A stretch of DNA of 64,000 bases, taken from NCBI RefSeq assembly GCF_027580225.2, contig NW_027395276.1, positions 3,579,501-3,643,500 of the forward strand, given 5' to 3'. Under the pieces are notes generated by a model. That model made no database searches. It had not been told where the DNA came from and worked only from the letters and a program-made list of their open reading frames with translations. Source of the DNA: Misgurnus anguillicaudatus (taxonomy: Eukaryota; Chordata; Actinopteri; Cypriniformes; Cobitidae). This document shows positions 46,413-64,000 of this stretch, piece by piece. The translations under genes and the position numbers were made by a program. How positions within the stretch are numbered: the first letter of the stretch is position 1; each line of letters opens with the position of its first letter.

Positions 46413-64000
<17,588 letters not shown>

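Overview
The window is vertebrate nuclear DNA, most likely from a cypriniform (carp, zebrafish or loach type) fish. Three things point there: a finTRIM-like RING/B-box gene, a tandem family of fish-type C-type lectin exons, and the 5' half of a period circadian-clock gene. These sit in AT-rich DNA crowded with short inverted-repeat transposons (hAT-like, Tc1/mariner-like, TTAA-flanked) plus LINE and DIRS1-like retrotransposon fragments. The genes are intron-rich with GT-AG junctions, so the long unbroken frames are mostly single exons or repeat noise. Exon boundaries here were set by hand from splice sites and reading-frame phase.

Layout. (1) Positions 1-3041: a short unidentified coding tail at the left edge (+), then a minus-strand TRIM gene with RING, two B-boxes and coiled coil; no B30.2/SPRY exon is visible. 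(2) 3042-7600: repeats, a decayed C-type lectin exon at about 4079-4190, and a 100-bp-unit minisatellite. (3) 7685-17229: a plus-strand lectin gene that I assemble as one gene: a signal-peptide exon, six C-type lectin domain (CTLD) exons arranged as three A+B pairs, and two tail exons, about 755 residues, secreted. Its 4.6-kb middle intron holds MITEs, a LINE fragment and a DIRS1-like fragment. (4) 17.2-22.9 kb: repeats, including a 2-kb element with an internal 190-bp tandem repeat. (5) 22947-23861: a small four-exon secreted single-CTLD paralogue with the same first exon and tail. (6) 24-39 kb: no gene seen, but many transposons, among them an almost full-length Tc1-like element with a broken transposase. 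(7) 39.1 kb to the right edge: period2 (per2), with a GC-rich promoter carrying an E-box and D-box 15 bp apart, a probable non-coding first exon, and 15 coding exons giving about 702 N-terminal residues. The gene runs off the right end.

The TRIM and lectin genes fit a fast-evolving immune neighbourhood; per2 is a conserved, unrelated neighbour. I see no wholly new biological system. The best leads are the paired six-CTLD lectin gene and its short paralogue, the compact E-box/D-box module upstream of per2, a coding 15-bp repeat in the PER2 N-terminus, and a set of transposon insertions with readable target-site duplications.
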